Shown here: in pieces, positions 7,463 through 16,768 of the stretch | Position numbering within the stretch: the first letter of the stretch is position 1 | Layout of the letters: every line of letters begins with the position of its first letter | NCBI RefSeq assembly: GCF_900996235.1 | Contig: NZ_CAAJGM010000077.1 | Location: forward strand, 114,568 to 178,567 | DNA from: Paraburkholderia sp. BCC1885 | GTDB taxonomy: Bacteria; Pseudomonadota; Gammaproteobacteria; Burkholderiales; Burkholderiaceae | Direction: 5' to 3' | DNA: 64,000 nucleotides | The notes under the pieces: model-generated | Seen by the model: the letters and a program-made list of their open reading frames with translations, nothing else | What the model was told of the DNA's origin: nothing | Databases searched by the model: none | Position numbers and translations under genes: made by a program

Positions 7463-10400
7463 TTAGTCCTGCAGCGCAGGTTCTTCCAGCGCGGGCTGAT
7501 TCGCGGGCGTCATTGTTTCGTCATGCGAACTACCCGTTCCGCCGTCCGCGGGACCGTGGTCGTCGGGGCCGTGAATGTGAGGGTGATTTCCGTGCCTGTC
7601 CTTCAACTGCTTGCCGCCGGCAAGTTTGCGCAGCAGGACGTAGAACACTGGCGTCAGCAACAGCCCAAAGAATGTGACGCCCAACATGCCGAAGAAGACG
7701 GCAATACCCATCGCGCGGCGCATCTCCGACCCAGCGCCGGTGGACATAACGAGCGGGACCACACCCATGATGAAAGCGATCGACGTCATCAGAATCGGAC
7801 GCAGGCGTAGACGTGACGCCTCGATCGCGGCCTGGACAATCGTGCGGCCTTGCATTTCGAGTTCACGCGCGAATTCGACAATCAGAATCGCATTCTTCGC
7901 CGAGAGCCCGACCAGCACCATCAAGCCAATCTGCGTGAAGATGTTGTTGTCGCCCTGGGTGAGCCACACGCCGAACAGCGCCGACAAGATGCTCATGGGT
8001 ACGATCAGCAGAATCGCGAGCGGCAGAGTCAGGCTTTCATACATCGCCGCGAGCACGAGGAAGACCAGCAGCACGCTGATAGGGAACACCCAGAGCGCTG
8101 CATTGCCCGCCAGAATCTGCTGGTATGTGAGGTCGGTCCACTCGAACTTGATGCCGCGAGGCAGCGTTTGTGCAGCAATCCGCTCAACTGCGGCCATTGC
8201 CTGACCGGACGAATAGCCAGGCGCGGGTCCACCGTTGATATCGGCCGCAAGGAACCCGTTATAGCGAATCACGGTTTCGGGACCGAAGGTCGGCGTGACC
8301 TTCACGAGCGACGACAGCGGCACCATATCGCCCGCGGCATTACGCGTCTTCAACTCAAGGATGCTTTCCGCGGTAGCGCGGAATGGAGCATCAGCCTGGG
8401 CGCGCACCTGGTACACGCGGCCAAACTTGTTGAAGTCGTTCACATATAGCGAGCCCAGGTAAATCTGCATCGTATCGAACACGTCGGTCACGCTGACACC
8501 CAACTGCTTGGCTTTTTCGCGGTCCAGTTCGACGTTCAGTTGCGGAACGTTAATCTGGTAGCTCGAGAACGACGGGCCGAGTTCTGGTGCCTTTGCTGCC
8601 GCTGCCAGAAAGGCCTGAACGGCCTTGTTCAGCGCTTCATAGCCGAGTGCGCCACGGTCCTCGATCTGCAGCTTGAATCCACCAATCGTGCCAAGTCCCG
8701 AGACAGGCGGAGGCGGGAACGTCGCAATCGTGGCGCCCTTGATACCGCCATATTCCTTCTGCAGGTTACCGACGATTGTCGACGCGGATTCGTCCTTGCT
8801 GCGATGTTTCGACGGACTCATGACGGGAAACACCAGACCGCTGCTCGAAGAGTTCATCAGACCGGTCACGTTCAGGCCGGGGAATTCAGGCGTGTGCTCA
8901 ACGCCCGGTTGACGACGGGCAATTTCGCCCATCTCGTGTACGACGCGCGCGGTTCGGTCCAGCGAAGCGCCGGGTGGCAATTGCACGATGCTGACGAGGT
9001 AGTCTTTGTCCTGAGCGGGCACGAAGCCACCCGGCACAATCTTGCCGAGCAGGACGGTGCCGCCGAGCAATACGCCGTATACCACCATCATCGCGAACTT
9101 GCGGTTGATGACGCCGCCCACGCCCCTGCCGTAGCCTTCTGAAGCACGGTTGAAAACCTTGTTGAAGACGTTGAAGAACGGTCCCAGGATGCGGTCGATG
9201 AAGCGTGTTAGCAGGTCCTTTGGCGCATGGTGGTCTTTTAGAAGCACAGCGGCTAACGCGGGCGACAACGTCAGCGAGTTGAACGCCGAGATGACCGTCG
9301 AAATCGCGATGGTCATTGCGAACTGCTTGTAGAACTGACCCGTCAGACCCGACATGAACGCGAGCGGCACGAATACGGCCACGAGCGTCAACGCAATGGC
9401 GATAATCGGCCCGCTCACTTCCCGCATGGCCTCATACGAGGCTTCGAGCGGCGAGAGACCGGCGGCGATGTTGCGCTCCACGTTCTCCACCACCACAATC
9501 GCGTCGTCGACCACAATCCCGATGGCCAGCACCATGCCAAAGAGAGACAGCGCGTTGATGGAAAAGCCGAAGGCCAGCATTAGCGAGAAGGTGCCGACAA
9601 TCGACACAGGCACGGCAATCAACGGAATCAGCGAAGCACGCCACGTCTGCAGGAACGCAATCACCACAATCACCACGAGGATGATGGCTTCGAAAAGCGT
9701 GTGGATAACCGCATCAATGCTTTCGCGGACGAACTGCGTCGGGTCGTAGACGATCGAGGCCTTCACGCCATCCGGCATGTCCTTCTGCAGTTCCGCGGTA
9801 ATGCGGCGAACGTCTGTTGAAATCTGCAGCGAATTGGCGTTCGGTTGCTGAAAGATAATCAACTGAACCGCAGGCTTGCCGTCGAGGTTGGCCTGCAGGG
9901 CATATTCAGCCGCCCCCATTTCGACGCGGGACACGTCGCTCAGGTGAGTGACGGCCCCGTCGGGACCCGTCTTCAGGATGATTTTGCGAAACTCGTCTTC
10001 CGTCTTTAACCGTCCCTGTGCGTTGACGCTCAGTTGCAGTGGCACGTTCGTCGTCATGGGGGCACCACCGACGATGCCAGCGGCGACCTGAACGTTCTGT
10101 TCGCGGATGGCCTTAATGACATCAGTGGCCGTCATGTCGTGGCGCGCTACCTTGGTCGGGTCGAGCCAGACCCGCATCGAGTAATCGCCGCCGCCCCACA
10201 TCACGACTTCGCCGACGCCCGGAACCTGAGCAAGCCGGTCCTTGATGTTGATGAGCGCGTAGTTGCGAAGATAGTTCAGGTCGTAGCGGCCGTTCGGCGA
10301 ACCGACGTTCACACCCATCGTCAATGTCGGCGAGGATTTAACCGTGACGACGCCGAGTCGTTGAACGTCCTCGGGCAACCGCGGCAATGCCTGGGCAACG

Positions 10401-10735
10401 CGGTTCTGCACAAGTTGCTGGGCCTTGTCGGGGTCCGTTCCGAGCTTGAATGTCACGGTCGTCGTCAGCGCGCCGTCGCTATTGGCCTGCGACTGCATGT
10501 ACAGCATGTTTTCGACGCCGTTAATCTGTTCTTCGATTGGCGAAGCGACTGTCTCCGCGATGACTTTTGGATTTGCGCCAGGGTATTGCGCCCGGACGAC
10601 AACCGACGGCGGCACGACTTCCGGGTACTCCGCCGTGGGCAACTTCGTCAGTGCGATCAAACCGGCGAGCAGGATGACGACCGATAGCACGCCCGCAAAG
10701 ATGGGCCGGTCGATGAAGAACTTTGAGATGTTCAT
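7463..10735 (-). CDS. RND multidrug efflux permease (MexF/BpeF-like)
   Basis: This 1090-residue inner-membrane proton/drug antiporter forms the trimeric pump. It begins MNISKFFIDRPIFAGVLS, typical of HAE-1 permeases, and follows the MexF/BpeF/CeoB branch closely through its first 200 residues. Twelve membrane segments flank two large periplasmic loops. The proton-relay residues are canonical: the Asp pair in GIVVDDAIVVVEN and the Lys in GLSAKNAILIVEF. Unusually, the cytoplasmic C-terminus carries a histidine-rich tail (HGNHPHIHGPDDHG) of about 50 residues. It lies 20 bp after the MFP gene in one operon. By family, expected substrates include chloramphenicol, trimethoprim and quinolones; that is inference. 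Confidence 0.93.
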   Translation of the reverse strand: MNISKFFIDRPIFAGVLSVVILLAGLIALTKLPTAEYPEVVPPSVVVRAQYPGANPKVIAETVASPIEEQINGVENMLYMQSQANSDGALTTTVTFKLGTDPDKAQQLVQNRVAQALPRLPEDVQRLGVVTVKSSPTLTMGVNVGSPNGRYDLNYLRNYALINIKDRLAQVPGVGEVVMWGGGDYSMRVWLDPTKVARHDMTATDVIKAIREQNVQVAAGIVGGAPMTTNVPLQLSVNAQGRLKTEDEFRKIILKTGPDGAVTHLSDVSRVEMGAAEYALQANLDGKPAVQLIIFQQPNANSLQISTDVRRITAELQKDMPDGVKASIVYDPTQFVRESIDAVIHTLFEAIILVVIVVIAFLQTWRASLIPLIAVPVSIVGTFSLMLAFGFSINALSLFGMVLAIGIVVDDAIVVVENVERNIAAGLSPLEASYEAMREVSGPIIAIALTLVAVFVPLAFMSGLTGQFYKQFAMTIAISTVISAFNSLTLSPALAAVLLKDHHAPKDLLTRFIDRILGPFFNVFNKVFNRASEGYGRGVGGVINRKFAMMVVYGVLLGGTVLLGKIVPGGFVPAQDKDYLVSIVQLPPGASLDRTARVVHEMGEIARRQPGVEHTPEFPGLNVTGLMNSSSSGLVFPVMSPSKHRSKDESASTIVGNLQKEYGGIKGATIATFPPPPVSGLGTIGGFKLQIEDRGALGYEALNKAVQAFLAAAAKAPELGPSFSSYQINVPQLNVELDREKAKQLGVSVTDVFDTMQIYLGSLYVNDFNKFGRVYQVRAQADAPFRATAESILELKTRNAAGDMVPLSSLVKVTPTFGPETVIRYNGFLAADINGGPAPGYSSGQAMAAVERIAAQTLPRGIKFEWTDLTYQQILAGNAALWVFPISVLLVFLVLAAMYESLTLPLAILLIVPMSILSALFGVWLTQGDNNIFTQIGLMVLVGLSAKNAILIVEFARELEMQGRTIVQAAIEASRLRLRPILMTSIAFIMGVVPLVMSTGAGSEMRRAMGIAVFFGMLGVTFFGLLLTPVFYVLLRKLAGGKQLKDRHGNHPHIHGPDDHGPADGGTGSSHDETMTPANQPALEEPALQD

Positions 10736-10755
10736 GATGGGCTTCTCTTTGACGG

Positions 10756-11931
10756 TTACGCGGCCGACTTCGCCGCGTCGGTCATCTTGACCAGGTTGCC
10801 ACGCACGGTGTCGTTGGGCCGCGCACGCTGAATGCCGTTCACCACGACGCGCTCACCGGTCTTGAGGCCGGAAGTGACGACGCGCAGGTTGTCGTGGAGA
10901 CTGCCTAGCTGGACTTCGCGGTATTGCACCTTGCCGGCGTCGTCGACGACCAGCACGTATTTCTTCGCCTGGTCCGTGCCGACTGCGGCGTCGCTAATCA
11001 GGATGGCGGGATGCGCTTCGCCGCCACCGACTTGCACGCGTGCGTAAAGACCTGGAACAAGTGTGCCGTCCGCGTTGTCGATGCTTGCGCGGACGCGGAT
11101 AGTGCCCGACGAGGTATCGAGGCGATTGTCGACCGACGCGATGAAGCCCTTGCGGGAATAGCCCTCTTCGTTTGCCAGACCGAGCGCAACCGGTACGGAA
11201 GCGTCGCGGTCACGGCCGAGGTATTCCAGATACGTCTGCTCGTCGACATCGAATGACGCATAAATCGGTGACACGGAGACGATCGTCGTGAGAAGCGGTG
11301 CGCTCGGTCCAGTCGATACGACGTTACCCGCCGTCAGTTCCGCGCGCGAGACGCGTCCCGAAACGGGCGCGCAAATAGTCGTATAACTCAGGTTCACCTG
11401 AGCGGCTTCCAGCGCAGCCTGCGCTGCCTTTACGCCGGCTGCGGCCTCGCGGGTAGCGTTCTGCTTTTCGTCGTAGTCGCGTTTTGCGATGGCGTTGTCG
11501 GCCAGCAGCCTGTCGGCCCGCGCTGCATCGGTGGACGTGTATGCCGCACGCGCTTGCGCGGCGGCAAGCTCGGCGGCCGCGCGGTCGACCTCGGCGACAT
11601 ACGGGCGCGGGTCGATTATGAAGAGCGGCTCGCCCTTCTTCACGAGCGCGCCATCCTTGAAGTGCACGGCAACGATGGTGCCGGGAACAAGCGGGCGAAC
11701 ATCGACATGATCGACCGCTTCGAGACGCCCCGAATAGCTCTGCCAGTCGGTAATGGTTTGAGAAAGGACGGTTGCAACATCGACGTCGACGACCGCCGGC
11801 GGCGTATCGGCGGCTTGCGCTGAACTGACCGGTGACGGATCGCGGTGGTGGCTAAAACCGATGCCGGCGACGCTGCCAACCACGAACAGCGCGCCCAGCG
11901 CTTTCGCAATGGTTTTTCGGCTACTTAACAT
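10756..11931 (-). CDS. RND efflux periplasmic adaptor (MexE/BpeE-like)
   Basis: This 391-residue membrane fusion protein links the permease to the outer-membrane channel. An N-terminal membrane anchor or signal segment (about residues 8-28) is followed by the first half-lipoyl motif (GRLEAVDHVDVRPLVPGTIVAVHFKDGALVKKGEPLF), an alanine-rich alpha-hairpin (residues ~105-175) and the second half-lipoyl motif (YTTICAPVSGRVSRAELTAGNVV). No lipobox is obvious. ATG 11931 follows AAGGAAT. It is the promoter-proximal gene of the MFP-RND-OMF operon, and the 312 bp upstream hold its control region. Confidence 0.92.
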   Translation of the reverse strand: MLSSRKTIAKALGALFVVGSVAGIGFSHHRDPSPVSSAQAADTPPAVVDVDVATVLSQTITDWQSYSGRLEAVDHVDVRPLVPGTIVAVHFKDGALVKKGEPLFIIDPRPYVAEVDRAAAELAAAQARAAYTSTDAARADRLLADNAIAKRDYDEKQNATREAAAGVKAAQAALEAAQVNLSYTTICAPVSGRVSRAELTAGNVVSTGPSAPLLTTIVSVSPIYASFDVDEQTYLEYLGRDRDASVPVALGLANEEGYSRKGFIASVDNRLDTSSGTIRVRASIDNADGTLVPGLYARVQVGGGEAHPAILISDAAVGTDQAKKYVLVVDDAGKVQYREVQLGSLHDNLRVVTSGLKTGERVVVNGIQRARPNDTVRGNLVKMTDAAKSAA

Positions 11932-12243
11932 ATGTAGTATTCCTTATTTAAATGACGTGTAATTCAGAGAGAATCGATGACTGACCCGCTCGGGAAACGT
12001 CGGTTTCAATTCATCCGAGCGGCGTGATTCGTTGACAGGAGTATGGTCGTCGAGCTGGCAGCGATAAAGTAGCGGCCAGTGGTTTCTTTGTAGTCGCTGG
12101 AGCGACAATGATTCGGCTCAGGGATCAGATCGAGTGTGACGGCGCCTCTTGGCGCAGGCTTGCGGGATCCAAAGTCGGCCTCATTCAGACGCGCGTCGGC
12201 TTTTGTCGTCCGAACGGCAGCAACCGATGAACCCGCGCTCGAC
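11932..12243 (-). promoter_or_regulatory. Control region of the first RND operon
   Basis: This is a gene-free gap of 312 bp between the adaptor start and the cyclotransferase stop. A perfect 8-bp inverted repeat, CCGCTCGG (11986-11993) and CCGAGCGG (12015-12022), separated by 21 bases, lies 55-91 bp before the adaptor ATG. It could be an operator or a leader hairpin. The 30 bases just before the start are AT-rich. I could not place a confident -35/-10 pair. An overlapping 119-residue frame (12006-12365, minus) looks like a shadow. Confidence 0.4.
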
Positions 12244-12906
12244 TCAGACGCGACCCGCGGGAATGCGCAGCACCTCGCCAGCGAGGGCCTCGACATAGGT
12301 GTCACGCACGTTGCACTCCTTGAGCGCGTCGCGGAGTTTGAACAGATATTCGGCGTTGCTGCCAAATTTCCCGCTGGCGCTTGCCACGAGCGGGGCGACC
12401 GTCGCTACGCGAGAGTCGGCGGCATATTGTTCGCGACTGGTGTCGGCCACAAATGCAATCGCATGGACTTCGGTACCGTCGTCGAGCGTGACTGGCGCCC
12501 AGGTCGGCGTATAGGAGCCCAATACCATTTCACGAATCCATATCAGCCGCAATTCTTCGCCCATTGTTGCGGGACATAGCTTTAGCGCCACGCCGTGCGT
12601 GTGGCCGCCGGATTCAAGAGCGAGCATGCGGCCGGGCATATCCGGACTCGCGCGACCTATTTCCATGTGAAGACAGAAGCTACGATGCCAGCCGTGTAGG
12701 GTGGCAACTTGCCGGCGCTCAAAATTCACCATCGGATTCCACATCAACGAACCGTAAGCGAAAATCCACACACCGCCGATTCCCTTTGGCCGTGACTTCA
12801 AGGTCTCTTTTAGCGACGTCTCGATGCGGTCCGCCGTCCAAAGATTGGGCAGGGATTCGAAATGGTCAAGGTATTCGCCGGAATGAATGGCCTGTCTTGT
12901 GAGCAT
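12244..12906 (-). CDS. Gamma-glutamylcyclotransferase, ChaC-like
   Basis: This cytosolic enzyme of about 220 residues is expected to cleave the gamma-glutamyl group of glutathione as 5-oxoproline, releasing Cys-Gly. The family signature is clear: GVWIFAYGSLMWNP (glycine-rich substrate loop with YGSL), followed by RSFCLHMEIGR, GVALKL and the glutamate-containing IREMVLGSYTPTWAPV. The start is set at ATG 12906 (MLTRQAIHSGEYLDHF), where family similarity begins; the frame runs 40 codons further without a ribosome site. It stands alone upstream of the RND operon. A link to thiol and electrophile stress fits the neighbouring GST and OYE genes but is inference. Confidence 0.88.
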   Translation of the reverse strand: MLTRQAIHSGEYLDHFESLPNLWTADRIETSLKETLKSRPKGIGGVWIFAYGSLMWNPMVNFERRQVATLHGWHRSFCLHMEIGRASPDMPGRMLALESGGHTHGVALKLCPATMGEELRLIWIREMVLGSYTPTWAPVTLDDGTEVHAIAFVADTSREQYAADSRVATVAPLVASASGKFGSNAEYLFKLRDALKECNVRDTYVEALAGEVLRIPAGRV

Positions 12907-13456
12907 GAATATCGCCGGGTGAGGGTTCCTGAACGCCTTGGTTCGCGCGGCGGGGAGAAATTTTTCATCGCACCGGCTTCTTTGGCATGGCGCAAGTATG
13001 AACACCGGGTGAGTTCGGATAAACACTCGGACAGGAGACGCTTTGGCGATTCAAAAGCGACAATGGCGCAAGCTGTGTTATGTAACCGGATTATTGGATT
13101 CTGATGTCACGCGGGACGCCTGCGGTATCACGCAACAAGGCGTAACGGCTGCGCGTCTGCGGGCATTGACCCGCGCGCTGACCTGCGTGCCTGCCGGTGT
13201 CATCTGCCCGCCATCGTGCGTCGATTGATCGCGCAACGATCGGTTAGCCTTGTTCAGGTGTGCTCACCCCGGAACTGACCATAGTTCGCCGTGAGGAATA
13301 TCCGGTCGATCAATAGGCGGTGTGACAGGAAATAGCGCCGATCTGCGCTGGGGTGAGCAATACGGAAATATGGCACTCAAAAAAATATATCGGATAACTA
13401 AATAAAATTTAAATTTATCCTGCGTAAAAAAATCATGTATCAGAAGAAGAGAGACG
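12907..13456. other. 550-bp gap with an AT-rich island
   Basis: Between the cyclotransferase start and the SDR stop there is no well-supported gene. Bases about 13365-13440 are strikingly AT-rich for this genome, with runs of A and T (AAAAAAATATAT, AAATAAAATTTAAATTTAT). That could be a nucleoid-protein binding tract, a promoter region or the scar of an insertion. A weak candidate small gene (13043-13228) is listed separately. Confidence 0.45.
13043..13228 (+). CDS. Possible small protein, TTG start (doubtful)
   Basis: A 61-codon frame opens with TTG 13043, preceded closely by AGGAGA, the only reason to consider it. The translation (MAIQKRQWRKLCYVTG at the start, four cysteines in all) matches nothing I recognise and has no signal peptide or membrane segment. 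It sits in the gap divergent from the cyclotransferase. Treat it as a low-probability call. Confidence 0.2.
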   Translation: MAIQKRQWRKLCYVTGLLDSDVTRDACGITQQGVTAARLRALTRALTCVPAGVICPPSCVD

Positions 13457-14206
13457 TTACGCGGCCGTTCTACCGCCGTTGATTCTAAGAATTTCGCCAG
13501 TCATAAAACTCGCCTTCTCCGACGCTACGAATACGATGGCTTCGGCAATTTCTTCCGGCCTACCGGCGCGCTTGAGCGGGACGGTTGCAAGCATGCCGGC
13601 TTTGCGTTCCGCGCTTGCCGTGAGCCGGTTCAGCATGGCGGTTTCGACAGGGCCCGGCGCGACTACATTGACCCGTACACCAAAGGCTGCGGCTTCGAGC
13701 GCCGCCGACTTCGTGAGTCCTTCCACCGCGTGCTTGCTGGCGACATACAGCGAGAGACCCGCGGCACCGCGTACACCCATGGTCGACGAAATATTGACGA
13801 TGCTGCCGCTGCCTTGTGCCGTCATGACGCGCAATTCGTGTTTCATTGCGAGCAAGGTGCCCAGTACATTGGTGTCGAACACGGCGTTATAGCGTTCGGG
13901 TGTCTGCTCCAGCACGGGCGTGGTTTCGCCTTCTGTGCCGGCCGCATTCACGGCGATGTCCAGACGGCCGAAGCGTGCAACGACGTCGTCCACCAGCTTG
14001 CTCACCTCGTTCTCGAAGCGCACGTCCGATTGCACGAATTCCGCTTGCGCGCCGGTAGCGCGCAATTCTTCGGCGAGTTGCAGGCCTTCTTCGATGCGGC
14101 GGCCCGACACGACGACGCTGGCGCCGTCACGTGCAAAGGCGAAAGCAGTGGCGCGGCCGATGCCGGTCAGCGCGCCGGTAATGAGTACAACAGATTGTTT
14201 GGTCAT
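13457..14206 (-). CDS. Short-chain dehydrogenase/reductase (SDR 1)
   Basis: This 249-residue classical SDR has the NAD(P)-binding motif TGALTGIG at residues 10-17, NAAG in the middle, the active-site serine in NISSTMG, and YVASK with catalytic Tyr and Lys. The end GEILRINGGRTAA is typical of the FabG-like branch. It is the last gene of a leftward run SDR 2 - OYE 1 - DUF427 - SDR 1 with regular gaps of about 70 bp, so co-transcription is likely. The substrate is unknown, and the context suggests carbonyl or enone metabolism. Confidence 0.88.
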   Translation of the reverse strand: MTKQSVVLITGALTGIGRATAFAFARDGASVVVSGRRIEEGLQLAEELRATGAQAEFVQSDVRFENEVSKLVDDVVARFGRLDIAVNAAGTEGETTPVLEQTPERYNAVFDTNVLGTLLAMKHELRVMTAQGSGSIVNISSTMGVRGAAGLSLYVASKHAVEGLTKSAALEAAAFGVRVNVVAPGPVETAMLNRLTASAERKAGMLATVPLKRAGRPEEIAEAIVFVASEKASFMTGEILRINGGRTAA

Positions 14207-14277
14207 GACGTTCTCAGGTTGGGTTCGCGCGAGCCAGCCTGGGGCGGCCCGCGCTGCAATTCACCGGTGTACCGCAA

Positions 14278-14673
14278 TCAGGCTTCGACCTCGATGGAAT
14301 CGACGCGGTCGGGGTAGAAGGCGAGGTGGTCCTTGATGGATTCGACTGCCGCATACGGCTTTTCATACGTCCACACGGCGTTTACCGAACGCTCGCCGCC
14401 CGATGGAATCGAAAAGTACGAACAGTCGCCTTTATAGGGGCAATAGGTGGCGTGTTCGGTACGTTCCAGCAATTTCATGTCCACGTCCTTGCGCGGGATG
14501 TATAGCACGGCTGGGTAAGCGGCTTCACGCAAGGTCAGCGCTTCGCGGGTATCGGCGATTACTTTGCCGGCCAGCTTGACTACGACGTGCGCGGGGTTCG
14601 GCTCGACGGTGATCGGATGATCGGGGCCGGGAACTTTGACGGTCTTGCCTGCCGGGTTGAGGTTGCTTGACAT
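14278..14673 (-). CDS. DUF427 domain protein
   Basis: This 131-residue cytosolic protein starts at ATG 14673 after AAGGAG; the frame extends upstream without a ribosome site. The DUF427 hallmarks are visible: RTEHATYCPYKGDCSYFSI with conserved Cys, Tyr and Lys, and AVWTYEKPY. These proteins are small beta-rich folds of unknown biochemical role and are often found beside oxidoreductases. Here it is third in a putative four-gene operon with two SDRs and an OYE, so it probably contributes to the same redox process. Confidence 0.88.
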   Translation of the reverse strand: MSSNLNPAGKTVKVPGPDHPITVEPNPAHVVVKLAGKVIADTREALTLREAAYPAVLYIPRKDVDMKLLERTEHATYCPYKGDCSYFSIPSGGERSVNAVWTYEKPYAAVESIKDHLAFYPDRVDSIEVEA

Positions 14674-14743
14674 GGAAACGCTCCTTGAGTTGATTCGCCA
14701 TACGCAGGCGCGCGGCGAGGCCGGTGTTGCAAGCCGCTGCCGC

Positions 14744-15844
14744 TCAGGCGGCAAACGGTGTGAAGTCGGTGTAGGCGCGTTCGTCGCCACCCCAGAAGGC
14801 GTCCCGCACGTATTGCGTCAACGGGTGGCCATGGCGGAAACGCTCGGGCAGATCCGGGTTCGACGAAAACCAGCGGCCGAATGCCACCAGGTCCGCGTCG
14901 CCGCGTTGCAGGATGTCTTCGGCGCCGTCGCGGTCGAATCCGCCTGCTGCCATGATGGGGCCTTTGAAAATTTTGCGCAGGAACGATGACGCGACCGGCG
15001 CCTGGCCCTCCACCAGCGTCTCCGTTCCCATCACGCGCGGTTCGATCACATGCAGATAGGCTAGACCATAGGCGTTCAGACGTTCGGCAAAATATCCGAA
15101 GGTGGCCTCCGGATTGCTGTCCGAGATTGCGCCCCAGCGGCCGCTCGGCGAGACGCGCACGCCGACCCGGTCCGCGCCCCACACCGAAGCGAAAGCATCC
15201 ACCACCTCGAGCGAAAAGCGCGCGCGTTTCTCGATCGTGCCGCCATACGCATCCGTGCGCCGGTTGGTGCCGTCCTGCAAAAACGTGTCGGCCAGATAGC
15301 CATTGGCGTTGTGCAATTCGACGCCGTCGAAGCCGGCTTGCTTCGCCCGCACGGCGGCCTGGCGGAATGATTCGACAATTGTTGGGATTTCATCGAGTTC
15401 GAGCGCACGATGCGGTGAGTTCGGCACCCAGCCGTTCTCGGTGAACACGGTGGTTTCATATGGCACCACCGAGGGCGCGACCGGTGCGTTGCCCCAACTC
15501 AGATCGACGTGCGATTGACGGCCATCGTGCGCAATCTGCATGAAAATGAGCCCGCCTTTGGCATGAACCGCGTCGGTGATTTTTTTCCAGGCCGCGACGT
15601 GCTGCTCCGTATAGATACCGGGCGCGCCGATATAACCGCGGCTGTCATACGAAGGGTGCGCACTCTCGGTGATCAGCAGACCGCCTTGCGTGGCGCGCTG
15701 ACGGTAATACTCCACCATCATCGCGCTGGGGCTGTCGTCCTTGTCGGCGCGCAGGCGGGTCATCGGCGCCAGCACGACACGGTGCGAAAGATCGAGCGCG
15801 CCCAGCTTTACCGGCGAAAGCAACTTGAGATCCTGAGAATTCAT
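14744..15844 (-). CDS. Old Yellow Enzyme family oxidoreductase (OYE 1)
   Basis: This 366-residue FMN-dependent ene-reductase (NADH:flavin oxidoreductase, NemA-like) should reduce activated C=C bonds, nitro compounds or quinones. Motifs in order are VVLAPMTRLRAD near residue 23, the HxxN-x-Y substrate site as His178, Asn181 and Tyr183 in ELHNANGY, RVGVRVSPSG, and the phosphate-binding end AAGGFDRDGAE...DLVAFGRWF. ATG 15844 (MNSQDLK) follows AGGAAAA; a start 15 codons upstream is less supported. It is second in the operon headed by SDR 2 and is a clear paralogue of OYE 2 at 20684-21811. Confidence 0.92.
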   Translation of the reverse strand: MNSQDLKLLSPVKLGALDLSHRVVLAPMTRLRADKDDSPSAMMVEYYRQRATQGGLLITESAHPSYDSRGYIGAPGIYTEQHVAAWKKITDAVHAKGGLIFMQIAHDGRQSHVDLSWGNAPVAPSVVPYETTVFTENGWVPNSPHRALELDEIPTIVESFRQAAVRAKQAGFDGVELHNANGYLADTFLQDGTNRRTDAYGGTIEKRARFSLEVVDAFASVWGADRVGVRVSPSGRWGAISDSNPEATFGYFAERLNAYGLAYLHVIEPRVMGTETLVEGQAPVASSFLRKIFKGPIMAAGGFDRDGAEDILQRGDADLVAFGRWFSSNPDLPERFRHGHPLTQYVRDAFWGGDERAYTDFTPFAA

Positions 15845-15915
15845 TTCGTTTTCCTGATTGATGAATTTTGATGTACTTTCGATGACCACGCCGTTTGCGC
15901 CCCGGCAATGTGTGA

Positions 15916-16662
15916 TCAGAGCTTCGAGCCACCATCGACGTGCAGCGTGTCGCCCGTCACCCAGCGCGCGTCGTCGGAAGCGAGGAAGACCACTGCGCCG
16001 GCAATGTCGTCAGGTTGCGCGATGCGCTTGAGCGCTTGCATGCCGAGCGTCACGTCGCGGCCCGCATCGGTTTTCGTGAAGTTGGACATGTCCGTGGCGA
16101 CCACCCCAGGCGCGACCGCGTTGACGCGAATGCCGCGCTCGCCGAGTGCCACGGCAAAATGCTTGACGAGCGTGTCGACAGCGCCTTTGGTGGCCGCATA
16201 CGCCGACAGCGCGCCCACCGCCGAATGGGCCGCCAGCGAGGAGAGCAGCACCACGCTGCTGCCTTCACCCAGTACCGGCAGCAATTGCTGCAAGAGGAAG
16301 TAGGGCGCCCGCACGTTGACGGCGAACAGATTGTCGAAATCTTCGATCGTGATGTCTTCAATGCGGGCGGCCTTCGAGATGCCGGCATTCGCTACCAGCA
16401 CGTCCAGCCGGGCGCCGACAATCTCGCGCACCTGACGAGCGAGTGCATGCGGCCCGTCGGCCTGACGCAGATCGGCGCCGACCTTGGTGGCCTTGCCGCC
16501 CGCCGCACGAATCTCGGCGACCACTGCATCCGCTTCCTTTTCGCCGCTGCTGTAATGAACCAGGACCTGCGCACCCTGTTTCGCGAGTGCGAGCGCGCTG
16601 GCGCGGCCGATGCCGCGCGAGGCGCCGGTAACGAGGGCGGTTTTGCCGTTCAGATGAGTCAT
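15916..16662 (-). CDS. Short-chain dehydrogenase/reductase (SDR 2)
   Basis: This 248-residue SDR starts MTHLNGKTALVTGASRGIG (TGxxxGxG at residues 12-19), with NAG, the catalytic Ser in LLSSLAAHS, YAATK, and a C-terminal VDGGSKL. ATG 16662 follows ACAGGAGC; the same frame is open far upstream but shows no family similarity there. It is nearly the same length as SDR 3 (21950-22696) and shares long identical stretches with it (TALVTGASRGIGRASALALAK), so the two are paralogues. It heads the SDR-OYE-DUF427-SDR run. A promoter element shared with SDR 3 lies 107-162 bp upstream. Confidence 0.9.
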   Translation of the reverse strand: MTHLNGKTALVTGASRGIGRASALALAKQGAQVLVHYSSGEKEADAVVAEIRAAGGKATKVGADLRQADGPHALARQVREIVGARLDVLVANAGISKAARIEDITIEDFDNLFAVNVRAPYFLLQQLLPVLGEGSSVVLLSSLAAHSAVGALSAYAATKGAVDTLVKHFAVALGERGIRVNAVAPGVVATDMSNFTKTDAGRDVTLGMQALKRIAQPDDIAGAVVFLASDDARWVTGDTLHVDGGSKL

Positions 16663-16768
16663 GATCAAGCTCCTGTGAGATTGAAAGCTGCTGTCCTTAA
16701 GGAGTGCGGATGCACGCCGGGGTAGCCGGGGAATCGCAGCGGCGGCATCGGATGTTGCGTTGCTTTGT

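Noticed and set aside
12006..12365. 119-codon minus-strand frame before the first RND operon
   Set aside because: It overlaps the cyclotransferase gene on the same strand in another frame and is serine/alanine/arginine low-complexity.
13390..13430. ATCGGATA and AATTTATCC in the AT-rich island, resembling the 59-bp element
   Set aside because: The blocks are in reverse order, the spacing differs and the third block is absent; chance is likely in AT-rich sequence.
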